Assembly (NCBI RefSeq): GCF_932276165.1
Contig: NC_063986.1
Coordinates: 9,250,501-9,314,500, forward strand
Direction: 5' to 3'
DNA from: Plutella xylostella
Lineage: Eukaryota; Arthropoda; Insecta; Lepidoptera; Plutellidae
Length of the DNA: 64,000 bases
Both the position numbers and the translations under genes were made by a program. Below are positions 37,701 to 49,400 of this stretch, piece after piece. The notes beneath the pieces are model-generated. The model did not search any database, was not told the origin of the DNA, and was given only the letters and a program-made list of their open reading frames with translations. The stretch's first letter is position 1. Each line of letters opens with the position of its first letter.

Positions 37701-38867
37701 GGTATTAATAATAAAATAATCATTCAGTTTATTTACTTAATGAATATTTTTTATCTTCATTTAGTACGTAAAGCATATTAAATGTCTTTTCTCAGATAAT
37801 CGATCGGTCATCAAGACGCGTGCTTGGTCCGAATCAACAAGGTGAAATATGGTTCCGAGGACCAGTGCTTATGAAGGGATACTTACACTACAAAGATGAA
37901 ATACTGGATACCGAAGGATTCTTCAACACCGGGGACTTGGGCTACTACGATGATGACCACTTTCTCTTCGTTGTCAACAGAGCAAAAGACAGCATTGTAT
38001 ACGATGGCTTTGAGGTATCAGATTTCGATTTCAAATTATAAGTAGCTACCTACTTACATACATAAGTTCTTAGCCAATAAAGAAACAAACCTAAAATGGT
38101 GGCATTAAATATTCCCCAGGGCGGGTAGAGCAGGCTTGCACATCTTATATCTACCATTCTTGTTTGACACACGGTGCGAACTATAATCATACGTATAAAT
38201 AACCGACTGGCATCCCAGGTGGGAGTAGTGGACCTGGAGAACCTGCTGCTGCGGCACGGGGGCGTGCGCGAGGCGTGCGTGGTGGGCGCGCCGGACGCGG
38301 TGTACGGGGACCTGCCCGCCGCCTTCGTGGTGGCCGCGCCCGGCGCCCCCGCCCCAGCCCCCGACGAACTGCGGGCATACGTCGACAGCCTGGTACTTAC
38401 TAGTTTATTACCCGTACCTAACTTCATTATTTGTATTCGACAAACTTTCCCGCTCCTCTTCACTTTGCTCGTCGTTGCACCTATCTGGTCATCAGGTTTT
38501 GGTGCTAGGGGTTTTGACCATGAATTCAACAGAGATTATCTAGGTACTTACTTTTTTGTTATTGGAAGATGTGCAGACGAAGGAAAAGCGCAAGGCGTGT
38601 TTTCTTACAATATATTTGATCATTTATAAATAAAATTAGATTCTGATTGATATAAAACTTTGTTCCATGCAGGTGGCGCCTCACATGCGGCTGAGCGGCG
38701 GAGTGCGGTTCCTCGATGCTCTGCCGAAAAACAAACGAGGGAAGATCCTGCGAGAATCACTGAAAAACTTGCTGATTGATGAGTTAAAGACAGATGGCAT
38801 AGAACAACGCGGACTCGGGTGTACAGATGGCATGGCAACTAAAACTAGAAACAGTAAAACCGGTTAA
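34742..38867 (+). CDS. Luciferase-like acyl-CoA synthetase B (9 exons, 552 aa)
   Basis: Exons: 34742-34858, 34948-35155, 35323-35638, 35825-35984, 36291-36430, 37510-37639, 37796-38014, 38219-38392, 38673-38867. Phases agree and the total is 1,659 nt. Exons 1-3 have exactly the same lengths as in gene A (117, 208, 316 nt). ANL motifs are A3 QYTSGTTGTSK, A5 GYGMTEG, A7 NTGDLGYYDDD with VNRAKDSIVYDG, and the A10 lysine in LPKNKRGKILRESL. In the A4 region, where 4CL and luciferase have a conserved His, B reads WTSNYDCF and A reads WYHNYDTF, so the His is replaced by Ser in my alignment. Exon 8 is very GC-rich (Ala/Pro-rich loop). There is no C-terminal peroxisomal signal (ends SKTG). It is an acyl-CoA synthetase-like enzyme of unknown substrate, closest to C. 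Confidence 0.9.
36046..36239. mobile_element. MITE, 194 bp, TSD TA, in intron 4 of gene B
   Basis: The ends CAGGGTGTTGCAAAAAGGGT and, on the reverse strand, CAGGTTGTTGCAAAAAGGCT are inverted repeats flanked by TA. A related truncated copy in the opposite orientation lies just past gene B at about 38934-39066; both contain TTTGTTGGTCACGTGACTTT. Confidence 0.75.
36700..37268 (+). repeat. Dispersed repeat with (TCCG/TCTG)n in intron 5 of gene B
   Basis: It starts TAGGGTTCCGTAGCCAAAAT, contains a GTCCGTCT microsatellite (36749-36785), and ends CTACGGAACCCTTTGTGCGC...CTTGGCCGGTTTTT. This is a known kind of high-copy insect repeat. The internal ORFs are not protein-like. Its transposon class is not evident from one copy. 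Confidence 0.6.
37386..37470 (-). repeat. RTE-type LINE 3'-end fragment with (ATC)n tail, intron 5 of gene B
   Basis: TTCATCATCATCATCATCAGC is followed by TCCACTGCTGGACGTAGGCC. On the minus strand this is a LINE 3' end with a (GAT)n tail. The fragment is under 100 bp and non-coding. It lies 40 bp before exon 6. Confidence 0.6.
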
Positions 38868-39163
38868 ATTTTTTTATGTTGAATGCAATTTAATATTTGA
38901 AATGATTATTTTATTTGAAATATTAAATTGCAGAAACTTTGTTGGTCACGTGACTTTTTACTATGCAGAATAACATATTTTTTTGCGAATTTTTCAGTTT
39001 CGGGCTGAGATATACCATGCTGCACATGTAGGTTTCGGCTTAGCATACCCTTTTTGCAACACCTTGTATATCATACTTACTTTAATTTAGATTAATCTCA
39101 TATTTATATTACTATGCTTCATGTTGTTATTAACATTGTTTACCGTATTTGTAATATTATTTT

Positions 39164-39169
39164 AATAAA
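39164..39169 (+). terminator. Poly(A) signal AATAAA, gene B
   Basis: AATAAA lies 297 nt past the stop, in a 3' UTR segment homologous to that of gene A. A truncated MITE (38934-39066) has landed between stop and signal, lengthening the 3' UTR. Confidence 0.5.
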
Positions 39170-39591
39170 GATATTTGCTACAGTTATTGTTGCTTCATTT
39201 CGACTCTGGGGCCCTATCGCGAAGTCGAAACGAAATAACATATTCTATTCTATTCTATATATTATATTAGAAAAGAAAAGAAAACAAGTTTCCGAGAGGT
39301 ACACTGTGCCAGTGTGAGTTGAGCCTTACGAGTGCCTGCTGATGGGCTAATAGTGAATCGAAGTTTTGCAGCGGTGATCCATCACATAGTAAACTTAGGT
39401 TGAGAAGCAAGTTTCCTAATTCCTGCTGATATTTAAAAACTATTTCATGTACCTAAGTACTTACAATATGGAAATATTGTTGTTAAATCATATTATTTCA
39501 CTTGATAAAGAAAGAAATACTTATACTTACCGATAATACCATGATTATTGAAGTCCAATATAGTTGCGCTCCGCTTTGCTTTTGACAAAAA

Positions 39592-39730
39592 GCCGCTGCC
39601 GCTACACGAGTTCGTAATCAACGTAGATAAACGTCACGATATCGCGATTTGACATAAATAATGCGATGTTTGATGGAACGCGCATAAAACTTTATCAATA
39701 TCGATAACGAACCCATATAGCGGCCGCCAA
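39592..39730. mobile_element. MITE copy, same family as 8274-8406
   Basis: The left end GCCGCTGCCGCTACACGAGT and the right end ATAACGAACCCATATAGCGG resemble the copies at 8.3 and 17.2 kb. The interior includes CGATATCGCG. Confidence 0.5.
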
Positions 39731-39838
39731 CATAACCTAACCTAACCTCCTCGCCATCAATGCTCGTCATCACGTCACACCTATCTTTAGGACTTACCTT
39801 TGCCCAATGGGGTTTAACGGCATTTGTTATAATAATAA

Positions 39839-39994
39839 GCCCCAGTTTCACCATAGACTTTAGATCATTAACACCACTGTTACATTGTAATGTCATTAAT
39901 TATACGTCATCTCCATATTAAATTCTTGACAGATGTGTCAAAGTCAACAAGTAATCCCTTGTTATGATCTAACAGAGTATGGTGAAACTGGAAC
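39839..39994. mobile_element. MITE copy, TSD TAA
   Basis: The ends GCCCCAGTTTCACCATAG and CTATG/TATGGTGAAACTGG are inverted. TAA lies outside both ends (39836-39838 and 39995-39997). The core (ATTATACGTCATCTCCATAT) is shared with 21734-21887 and 57057-57204. Confidence 0.65.
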
Positions 39995-40198
39995 TAAAGG
40001 TTTCCGTGATCATTTGATATATTAGTCATTTTCGGTACTTATGTAGGAATAAAATATTACAGTTTTTACAAGCAAGTATATTATTTTAATTAATTATGGT
40101 AAACACTAAGGTTATACAAAAATAAATTGTACGAATAAAAGTTCAAAGTTTCGAAATTAAGCGAAAAGAGTACCTATTGGGTATTACAGGGGTAGTCA

Positions 40199-40310
40199 GA
40201 GTCGCAGTCGACTCGCAAGCGAGCCACTTGTTTTAAGGCAGGATTCGAACCCACAGCCTTTCGAATGAGAGCCGAGACCTTTACACTACAACGACTCTGA
40301 GTTGTATCCC
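40199..40310 (-). repeat. Second tRNA-derived SINE family (antisense)
   Basis: On the minus strand GTTGTAGTGTAAAGGTCTCG resembles a tRNA A-box arm and GGGTTCGAATCCTGCC a B box/T arm. The sequence then runs into a non-tRNA body. It cannot fold into a complete tRNA and lacks a discernible anticodon arm, so it is a SINE head and not a tRNA gene. Confidence 0.55.
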
Positions 40311-40402
40311 ATGTAAATCTTAAGGCGAAATGATTATTCGCTCATAATTATTATGGCGATCAGTGTTTTGCGAAATGCATTTCGAACATTGTATGCATAT
40401 AA

Positions 40403-40408
40403 TTTATT
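40403..40408 (-). terminator. Poly(A) signal AATAAA of gene C
   Basis: TTTATT on the plus strand reads AATAAA on the minus strand, about 70 nt beyond the stop codon of gene C. Confidence 0.5.
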
Positions 40409-40477
40409 AAGTACCTATATGTAGATTATAACATAATATAATAATTTCAAATATTAAAAAACATTCAACATATTTTT

Positions 40478-43400
40478 TTAACCGGATTGACTGTTTCTTG
40501 TTTTAGATGCCACGCCATCGGTACACCCGAGTCCGCGTTGTTCTATGATGCCATCTGTCATCAACTCATCAATCAGCAAGTTTTTCAGTGATTCTCGCAG
40601 GATCTTCCCTCGTTTGTTTTTCGGCAGAGCATCGAGGAACCGCACTCCGCCGCGCAGCCGCATGTGAGGCGCCACCTTCAAGGAACAACGTTTTATTCAT
40701 GTTTTACTAAGTAGATTCAGATTTTAATTTTGTTTATAAATTATCAACTATTGATAAGATAAGATAAGATAAGATAAGTTTATTTATTCATAAGAAAACA
40801 CAAAAAAAATTTAATGACAATACACCGCCAAACTGCAAAGCAGTTTATTGGCAGTTATAAGCTCTCACTCATAATATAACTTAACTAATAAACTACTTAA
40901 TAAACTAAGTTCTATTCTATCCTATTATAAGTACCTACACTTATAATAGGATAGAACAGAACCGGTTTCTGCAATCCACAATTGCTCTTTATGCAGAGCG
41001 AACGGACAACGACACGGACAAACATCTGCCTGTATTAAACACTATTTTAAAGGAGGTTCAGTTAATAAGTACCAGGTTGTCGACGTATGCTCTTAGCTGG
41101 TCCGGGGCGGGCGCGGCGCCGGGCGCGGCCACCACGAAGGCGGCGGGCAGGTCCCCGTACACCGCGTCCGGCGCGCCCACCACGCACGCCTCGCGCACGC
41201 CCCCGTGCCGCAGCAGCAGGTTCTCCAGGTCCACTACTCCCACCTGGAATGCCAGTCGGTTATTTATAGGTATGATTATAGTTCGCACCGTGGGTCAAAC
41301 AAGGATGGTAGATATAAGATGTGCAAGCCTGCTCTACCCTCCCTGGGGAATATTTAATGCCACCATTTTAGGTTTGCTTCTTTATTGGCTTAGGACTTAT
41401 GTAAGTAGCTACTTATAATTTGAAATCGAAATCTGATACCTCATAGCCATCGTATACAATGCTGTCTTTTGCTCTGTTGACAATGAAGAGGAAGTGGTCA
41501 TCATCGTAGTAACCCAGGTCCCCGGTGTTGAAGAATCCTTCGGTATCCTGCATTTTGTCATCGGTGTGGGAGTATCCCTTCATAAGCACTGGGCCGCGGA
41601 ACCATATTTCACCTTGTTGATTCGGACCAAGCACGCGTCTTGATAACCGGTCGATTATCTGTTAAAATAGTTTCGCAAAAATCTATTTTTTTAATCTTTA
41701 ATTTTATTCTATGACACTTTTCATGTAAAAAATACCTAACATAGTACCTATAAAGATATTGCAATGTACCTTTATTGTAGTATAATGGCAGGGTTTCCCA
41801 ACACTTCCAAGTCTGTTCTCTACAAAATCTGGTTTTTCAAAAGTCAAAGGATGTCCTTCTGTCATTCCGTAGCCTTGCAGCAATTGCAACTTCGGATATC
41901 TAAAAACAGAGCAAATTTAATCAATAGTAACCAAATAAAACCAATGTTTAGATATTGGGCGGTTTTTACAGAAATATAATCAAAGGGTACATCAAACCAC
42001 AACCATCCGATAGGGTTAAGATTACAATGATACATCCGATTAAGTTTACAATGCCGACATACTAAGCTAAACTATAACAATAAAATAAATAATGTTTTAC
42101 CTATTATACAATTTTATATTGTACGTAGTACTTCGCTTTCTCGCTGAAACCTCCATTTGCAGTGAGGAGTGATACCTAATCCTTCCACATGTTAATAATA
42201 GGCTTTATTCACTGATAATTATATAGGTACTATTACTGATAATATTTACCTATCCTTAAGTTTGTTTATAACTTCTTGGCGTAGGGCGCTGCCGGCAGAA
42301 AAAAGGACAAGCAGACATTTATTCGCCTCTACATATTCTTGTTTCGAAAGCAAAGTCAAAAAGGAAGGTTCATAAACTGCGAAGTTGACCTGAAATTATT
42401 ACAATTATTTGTACACTTGGAGTAATAGTACAGAGACTACTGAGTAAGATACATTATACAACTAATCAATTACGGACGTAATGCGTGATGGACTAGGCCT
42501 AAAACCCTTCCTTCATTGGAAGGAGACCCGTGCCCCAGCACGTGATTGGTCGTGATGAATGAATGAATTGTGAGCGGACGATACTTATTCAATAAAGTAT
42601 TGTTGTAAATGTTTAAACAAATTACCTGGTATTTTAGGAGATCATTCAAATTAGTTTCGTAGGTGGGCTCCGGGTGATAAACAATCATTCGTCCGAACAA
42701 CAAAAACGTAATAGTAAAGAAACACTCGTAACTACTGGTCCAAATCGCATTACAGCTCATTATTTTAAATGTATCTTTCATCAAACTGGAAACAAACAAA
42801 CACTAGAATTAACCGATATTTACACTATACAATATACATATATCTATTTATTAATAAACTTATTTGTATCAAACTCAAATATTAATACTCGAAACAATAA
42901 AAAAAACAAAATATACAAACAAGTGTTCCTATGTAGGTACTTATAGGTACGAATTCATCAAACTTACCCTGGCTTCTCCGACATTAAAATGCAATTGATA
43001 TGATTACTCAAAACAACCTTGGACGTGCCAGTAGTTCCAGACGTATATTGTGCAACTGCCACATCCGTTTTACCGTCCACTTCAATAGGCTCAAACAAGT
43101 TTGCGTCCACACTTGTCTCCATCAACGTGGATAGAGGAATGCCTGTGTCTGCACTATCATCTAAACTTATCCATGTTTCTATAAAGTCCAACGGCTTTAT
43201 CACCTTGCCATATCTTTGCCAGAAAAGATCAGTGTGTATGAAATAATTCGGTTTAATTTGGTTCAATTTCTGCAGCAAGGGCACTGTAAGATTGAAAATT
43301 CATAATCAGAACATTATTCTCGACTGATGATATGAAGAAGATGATACCTTAACTATATATTATTCTAACTCTACATTTGCGGATATAAAATGATTTTTTT

Positions 43401-46400
43401 TTCCCTGGCAACCCTACGAACCGGGTGTCAAAAAAACCAGCTGATTTAATTTATTTTAATATTACTAAATTTAATGTCTAATTACGTTTAAAACTAGTGT
43501 TAACTTAAAGAATATAGTGTTATACAGCTGTGCAAATGAAGACAAGCCTTCAAACCCTGAAATAAAACACTTACGGGACTCGGATATTTGAAGCAGAGGC
43601 ACCTGTCAAAGTTCGAATTTGCCAACGGATATCTATCAGGGGAGTATTGTTAAAATTACATATTTTTACTAGTATTACTCATTTAAAATCATAATCACTA
43701 AATTATTTAATCATTATTCATTAGTTTGCTGCATACGTGAAATGTTTTTCACACTTCCTTAACCCACTTTTAGACTTTGTCATTTTCAAACTCTGTTGTT
43801 TTCATTTCTAATTTTCAAACTTTCTATTAGCTTTTGTATCCCTTATTCCCTATTATTACTATACCATAGTCTCCACCTACTTAATTGCTATTAGTATTAG
43901 TACTTCATTGAATAATGATCAAGTGATTGTTTTTTTTGGCTTAAAGTTTACATAATTCTAAGTCAATAATACCACTGAGTACCTATTCATTTAAGTAACA
44001 TATTATGCATATTACTCCCTCCCCACCCATAGTTTGTGTTCATGACTACATTGTATATGATAACTAACAAATAAGTTACCTTTTGATCATTTTTACATAG
44101 ACTTACAATATATCAAGTTTTGATTGGTTTGATCAAGTTATACCTAAAGAGGGTTATTTTGTATATATCTTGGATAAACATCCTCTCAATTCTACCTATC
44201 AACATACTAACGGGTAACCCCGGGTGGTTTCAGACATGTCGAGGATGACGACCCGGAAGGTGCAGAGCCGTGACCTGGAGATCCAGCTGAGGACAGCTTT
44301 GGAGGATCTCAAGGCATCTCGTGACCTCTCAAGCCAACTGATGGCAGAGCGGGAGGACAATGAAAAGGAATTTGATTCCCTTTTAAAAAAGAACTCCGAC
44401 TTAAAGAATGACATAGCTGAAATGGACATCCAATACCAAGACTTGCAAGGCAAATGTGATGAGCTACAGATTGTACTTAGATCATACAAAGAGTGTCAGG
44501 ATTTACATGAAGCTGCCTTGTCTAAGATCTATAGCCTAGAGCAGCAATTGGCTGAAGCACACGCAGAGATCCAGCAAATAAATGAAGCACATGCAAGCGA
44601 GGAAACAGATAAGACAATGGCATTGTACGATGAATTAGTCACCCTACACCCCACCCCTATGCCAACAATAGACCTCACAACTCCAAGAAAATCAACCAAT
44701 ATCACAGGTGCAAACAGGCTTAAAAAATATATTAAAATAAAGAAATATATCAGGAAGTCTGAGCGAGCATTGAAAAAGCATAAGACGCACCTTCCATTGA
44801 CAAAGGATAGAGTGAGACTTCAACTACTGGTGAATAAATATGAACAAGAGATGTCAGACTACAACCAGAAGCTCGCAGACAACAACCAGGAGTGCGAGTT
44901 CAACATTGCCATGCTACAGTCTAGGCTGGCCACACTGAAGTCTGCCCTAGAACAGAGAACTGTGGAGTATGAAAACCAGCTGCTGGTGCTGAGTAGTGTG
45001 GGCTTAGTTCGGGTTGAGATGCTGCCGGAGAAGTCTTCACCTGCTGAAGCCACCACCAGTGGCGGCTGGTGCCTCAGATACCCGGTGGTGCACTTTATGG
45101 GTTTAGTAAATTTTGGAAGAAAAATAGATTAGGTACCTATTACAATTGAAAGTAAAAAAATTATAAGTATATTTTACCTTAATTATATTTTAAATCCATT
45201 CTGCGTTCCTTTTTTGACGCGAAATTGCCTCTCCGCCGAAACGAAAACAACACACGGAAAGCAAAATAAAGCATTTAGTCTCTCACATCCACATAACCAT
45301 TTCTTTTTATTGTACATTTCACTTTTGAAAATTCAGGTATAAGTTTAATTTTTTGTTTTGCACTCCTGTTTTAAGATGAGAAAAGGCCGAGGCGGCCCAG
45401 CAGATTTAATGTCCAGTCTATTTTGAAATGTCCTATGTCCTATTGCTTTTTTTGAAGTCCATATTGTATTGTATTTTGCACTCATTTTCACTCACACACA
45501 CACATATAGTGTACGAAATATTTACTACTTTCTTAGTTAATAAGTAATTAGAGTAACAAATTAATTACGTATTCGCGCGCGAAAGGTGAAACTGCGACAA
45601 TGACATGACAAGTGCATCGTTCGTAGGTCACGCCACCGGTCAAGGCCGCCGCCCGCGCCTCCCGTGGCGTCATTCGTATGATTTCGGCAATTTCCGGTCG
45701 CGTGCGGCGCACGAATTTATCCTAGAACTGCATACAGTTTGTACTGAGCATCTTCCGTCTCACGCGTCGGGCGATTTCCATCCTGTTTCATACTACATGT
45801 AGGAGCTCTCTCCGTGCGACAATCCGAGCGCACGAGGCCGTTTTTGTTCAAGCAAAAATAAGATCTAATTCTTTCGCAGTAGAAATCAAAATAGGCGAGC
45901 TCGATTTAATTTAACTCGTAACGTTCGAATGATTTATGTAATTTCTGTTTAGAGTAGGTATTACGGTTGTTATATTGGTATTTTTGTGAAGTTTTCTTTA
46001 GACGTACCTAGTACCTACCTAGGGCGGCTTGCAGAAAAGAACCCGTAAGCATAGCTTTACTAAACGTTTCTTAAGACTAAACTGATTTTTATTTAAAACG
46101 ATTTAAAACTGTCTTGCGCCATGGTTTTTCCAAAACGATTTAACAAAACTTAGTTTATGATATCATTCAATTTCTCATTCGGTCTATACGATTCGTTATA
46201 CACTATTTGATTTAAAATTTTATAGTTTCCAATGAAGTAGGCTAATATTTTGGGTGAAATGAAATATACTCGTCGTCACATGTCAGTCCAGTCACCGAGT
46301 GTTACTGTCACTTGATAAACAAACAACCTGTGCAGTTACCGAAATATAAATACCTAATTGATACATTTTAAAAAGGAAGGTAAAAAACACCAACGGGCAC

Positions 46401-49400
46401 CCAATTTTACATGTGACGAACGTATGCTTTTATGTAACCTCGTAGACAAATATAATTTGATAATTGAAAATAAAAAAACTGATGGTTAGACCGTAGCCGA
46501 AAAACAGAAGGCTTGGAAGATGCTGAGTAAAGAATAATATAACGCCAACACCACTTATATATGTACCCAGAACTACTGAGAATTTACTGGTAGGTACAAA
46601 AACCTGAAAACAAAGACGAAAAAACAGCACGCAAGTGAAAAAATGCAGATCTCAAGTAAGTTCTATTATTATATCTAGCCATATGGCTACTTACAAAATA
46701 AAATTGGCAATAAATTGTATAATAGTAGGTAATAAAGTATGTAGGTAGCTAGAGTACTGTGATTTACTCTAATTTTTATGACTGGATTTTTATGTTTGCA
46801 GATATACCTAGATAGCAAAGTTTTACACGCGTCTGTAGTTCAGACAGTGGAGCTCCATGGACAAGACTGGGAAACGGTGTCGGCTGATGTTAATCTCCCC
46901 CCAGAGGAATGCCAAACAACATTCAATATTTTAAGTAAAGAAGCGAAACAATCATCAAGCAAAATAAAACAACAAGCCATATTTTAAGATTTAGGTACCT
47001 ATATAATATACAGTGGTAATTAATAATAATAAACATGTTTTTAAATCAACTGTTGTTTGGTACTGGTGACGCTATAACCTTGCAAAATAGTTATTGATCA
47101 GCGAAGTTCTTGCATTGTTCCCAGACTGTAAGGCACGAGAAGGTTGGTCTATATACATTGTTGTGGTATTTTTTGTAAGACGAAAGCTTTTAATAAATTC
47201 ATCATCTCGATAAGCACGAAACAAATCTGTTATTTTAGTAGTTAACCCTCCTATAAAAGTAAGGGGTATTCAATCATTTCTTTATCGTCGTCTGAGTAAT
47301 ACATTTTTGATCTTCTTCTTCTTCTATCGTGTAAATGCACTAAGCTTACTTCCTCCAGTGTTTTGCTACTCTTTTTGCGAGGTCATTGGCCTTCATCAGG
47401 TCTCCTTGACTGCACTTTGGGGCATTAGGGCACTCTATATGGTGTGACGTAGTCTGGAGGCTTCCGCAACTGCAGAGTGCTGGCATTGGCTGGGAGCATA
47501 TCCCATCGCCTCAAACATTTTTGATATTACCGAGTAAGTTAACTAGAAATTCTAATTACTAACAACAAAACAACCAAAAACAATACTTCAAAGATTGCTT
47601 TTGACATTTGACAAAGGAGTTAAATCTCGATTTACGCGTAAAACCGAGATATTGCCGGTTTAATTTTGACGTTTCTCTAAATCGAGATTTGACACTAAAT
47701 CGAGATCGGGCAAGAGGATTTTGCTGATTTACGCTTAAACTGAGCTTAAGTTGAACAAAATCGAGTTTTAAGACGTTCTTGCAAGCCGCCCCTAGTCTAG
47801 TATGGTATAGGAAGAAGGAAGGTACATATTTAGAAGGTTTTTAAATGGTAGTGCGTTGCACGGGCGCACTTAAGGTGCAGCCGCCACTGGCCACCACCGC
47901 ATCTCCGGAGGCCACCACCACCACCTCGGAGGCCACAAACAGCATCCCGCTGGCCACCACTGGAGTCTCGGGGACCACCACCATCTTCCCGAGGGCCACC
48001 ACCACCTCGGAGGCCAAAAACAGCATCCCGCTGGCCACCACTGGACTCTCGGGGACCACCACCATCCTCCCAAGGGCCACCACCACCTCGGAGGCCACAA
48101 ACAGCATCCCGTTGGGCACCACTGGACTCTCGGGGATCACCACCAGACTCTCGGGGACCACCACCATCCTCCCGAGGGCCACCACCATCCTCCCGAGGGC
48201 CACCACCAGCCTCCCGACGGCCACGCCATCCTCAAGGGTCATCCAGAGTAAATCGGCTACAGCAGATGTTTTTCCGACCTCCAATAATAAATTACATAGG
48301 ATACCCACCTATGCTCAGGCAGCTAGTAGAATAGTAGGTAATAAGCAGTTACCTAAGATGTCACCCACTTACTTGACAAGGCTTACTACTGATACAAGTA
48401 GTAGCAGTTCAGCCAAGGATTACAGCACAGTTGTATACTCCGATAGGCTTGGCAAGGATTTCGGGCACATGTTGGGTAATCATGTAACTGGAAATGTTGT
48501 TAATCATTGTTACCCAGAACTTTCATTCGCACAAATAGTACAACTGATTTCAGAGAGGTCGTACACCGAAAAAACTACTATATTAATTATGGTGGGAAAT
48601 AGTTTAGGTGTGTCAAATTCTGATATAAATAGAAGTTTTGCTATATTAGAAAGCATTCCTGCAAAACATATATTTGTTTGTGCATTTCCTTATTCTTGCA
48701 CACTGCCTGACAAATACAATTATATGACATGTAGCCTAAATAAAAATATGTACAATGCGTGTTATAAATCTGACTGTATCAATTTCTTTGATACTAATTT
48801 GTATGTAGATAATTTTAAGTTGACCTGGGACAGTTTATTTCTGTCCTTAAATCAGAAACGACGTTTAGCTACAGAAGTAGCTCCTCTTATTAACTCAGTT
48901 ATAAGCATTATAACGAAGAAAACTTGTGTCCCTATTGACACCGTCAGTAGTAATACTGAAAATAGTACAGTAGATTTAAATTAGATTTTCAGACAACGGG
49001 AGAGCATCATAGCGTTGATATAAAGATTGATTCAGTTCACTGCTCTCTCGGCTCAAAACTATCGAAGGACAAGACATTTAAGAATGAATTTAAATTGGTA
49101 CATCAGAATATTCAGAGTATTTCTTCTAAATTGTTAGAAATAGAACTATTTTCGGAAAAATTTAACATTGATTGTTTATGTATCACAGAACATTGGTTAG
49201 ACGAGAATAAAATGATGTTCCAATTAAAAAATTACAAACTTATAAGCTGTTTTAACAGAAATATCAACGAGCATGGTGGGTCACTTATATTTCTTAAAGA
49301 AAATTGTAAGTCTCTTTCTGTTAAACACCATATAGAAATTTCATGTGCAGAGCTTAATAAGTATATAATAGTATGTACCTACAGGCCACCTACTGGTGAT

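Larger units (their letters stand above)
38868..40477. other. Centre of the B-C inverted duplication (1.6 kb between convergent genes)
   Basis: It contains a truncated MITE (38934-39066), the gene B poly(A) signal region, a segment at 39330-39420 that is the reverse complement of 33340-33432, MITEs at 39592-39730 and 39839-39994, a tRNA-derived SINE (40199-40310) and the gene C poly(A) region. The arms themselves are not homologous here, so this is the spacer of the palindrome. Confidence 0.6.

Noticed and set aside
38187..38378. Arg/Pro-rich ORF on the minus strand (and its mirror at 41087-41269)
   Set aside because: It is the antisense frame of the GC-rich exon 8 of synthetases B and C.
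40230..40310. Possible tRNA gene on the minus strand
   Set aside because: A and B box-like words are present, but no complete cloverleaf or anticodon arm can be drawn. A non-tRNA body follows, as in a SINE.
44224..44235. ORF1 start at 44224
   Set aside because: The codon at 44224 is GTG. The first ATG in frame is 44236, and an in-frame stop precedes at 44215.
47870..48100. Trp-rich antisense ORF
   Set aside because: It is the opposite strand of the CCACCACC-rich minisatellite in LINE ORF1.
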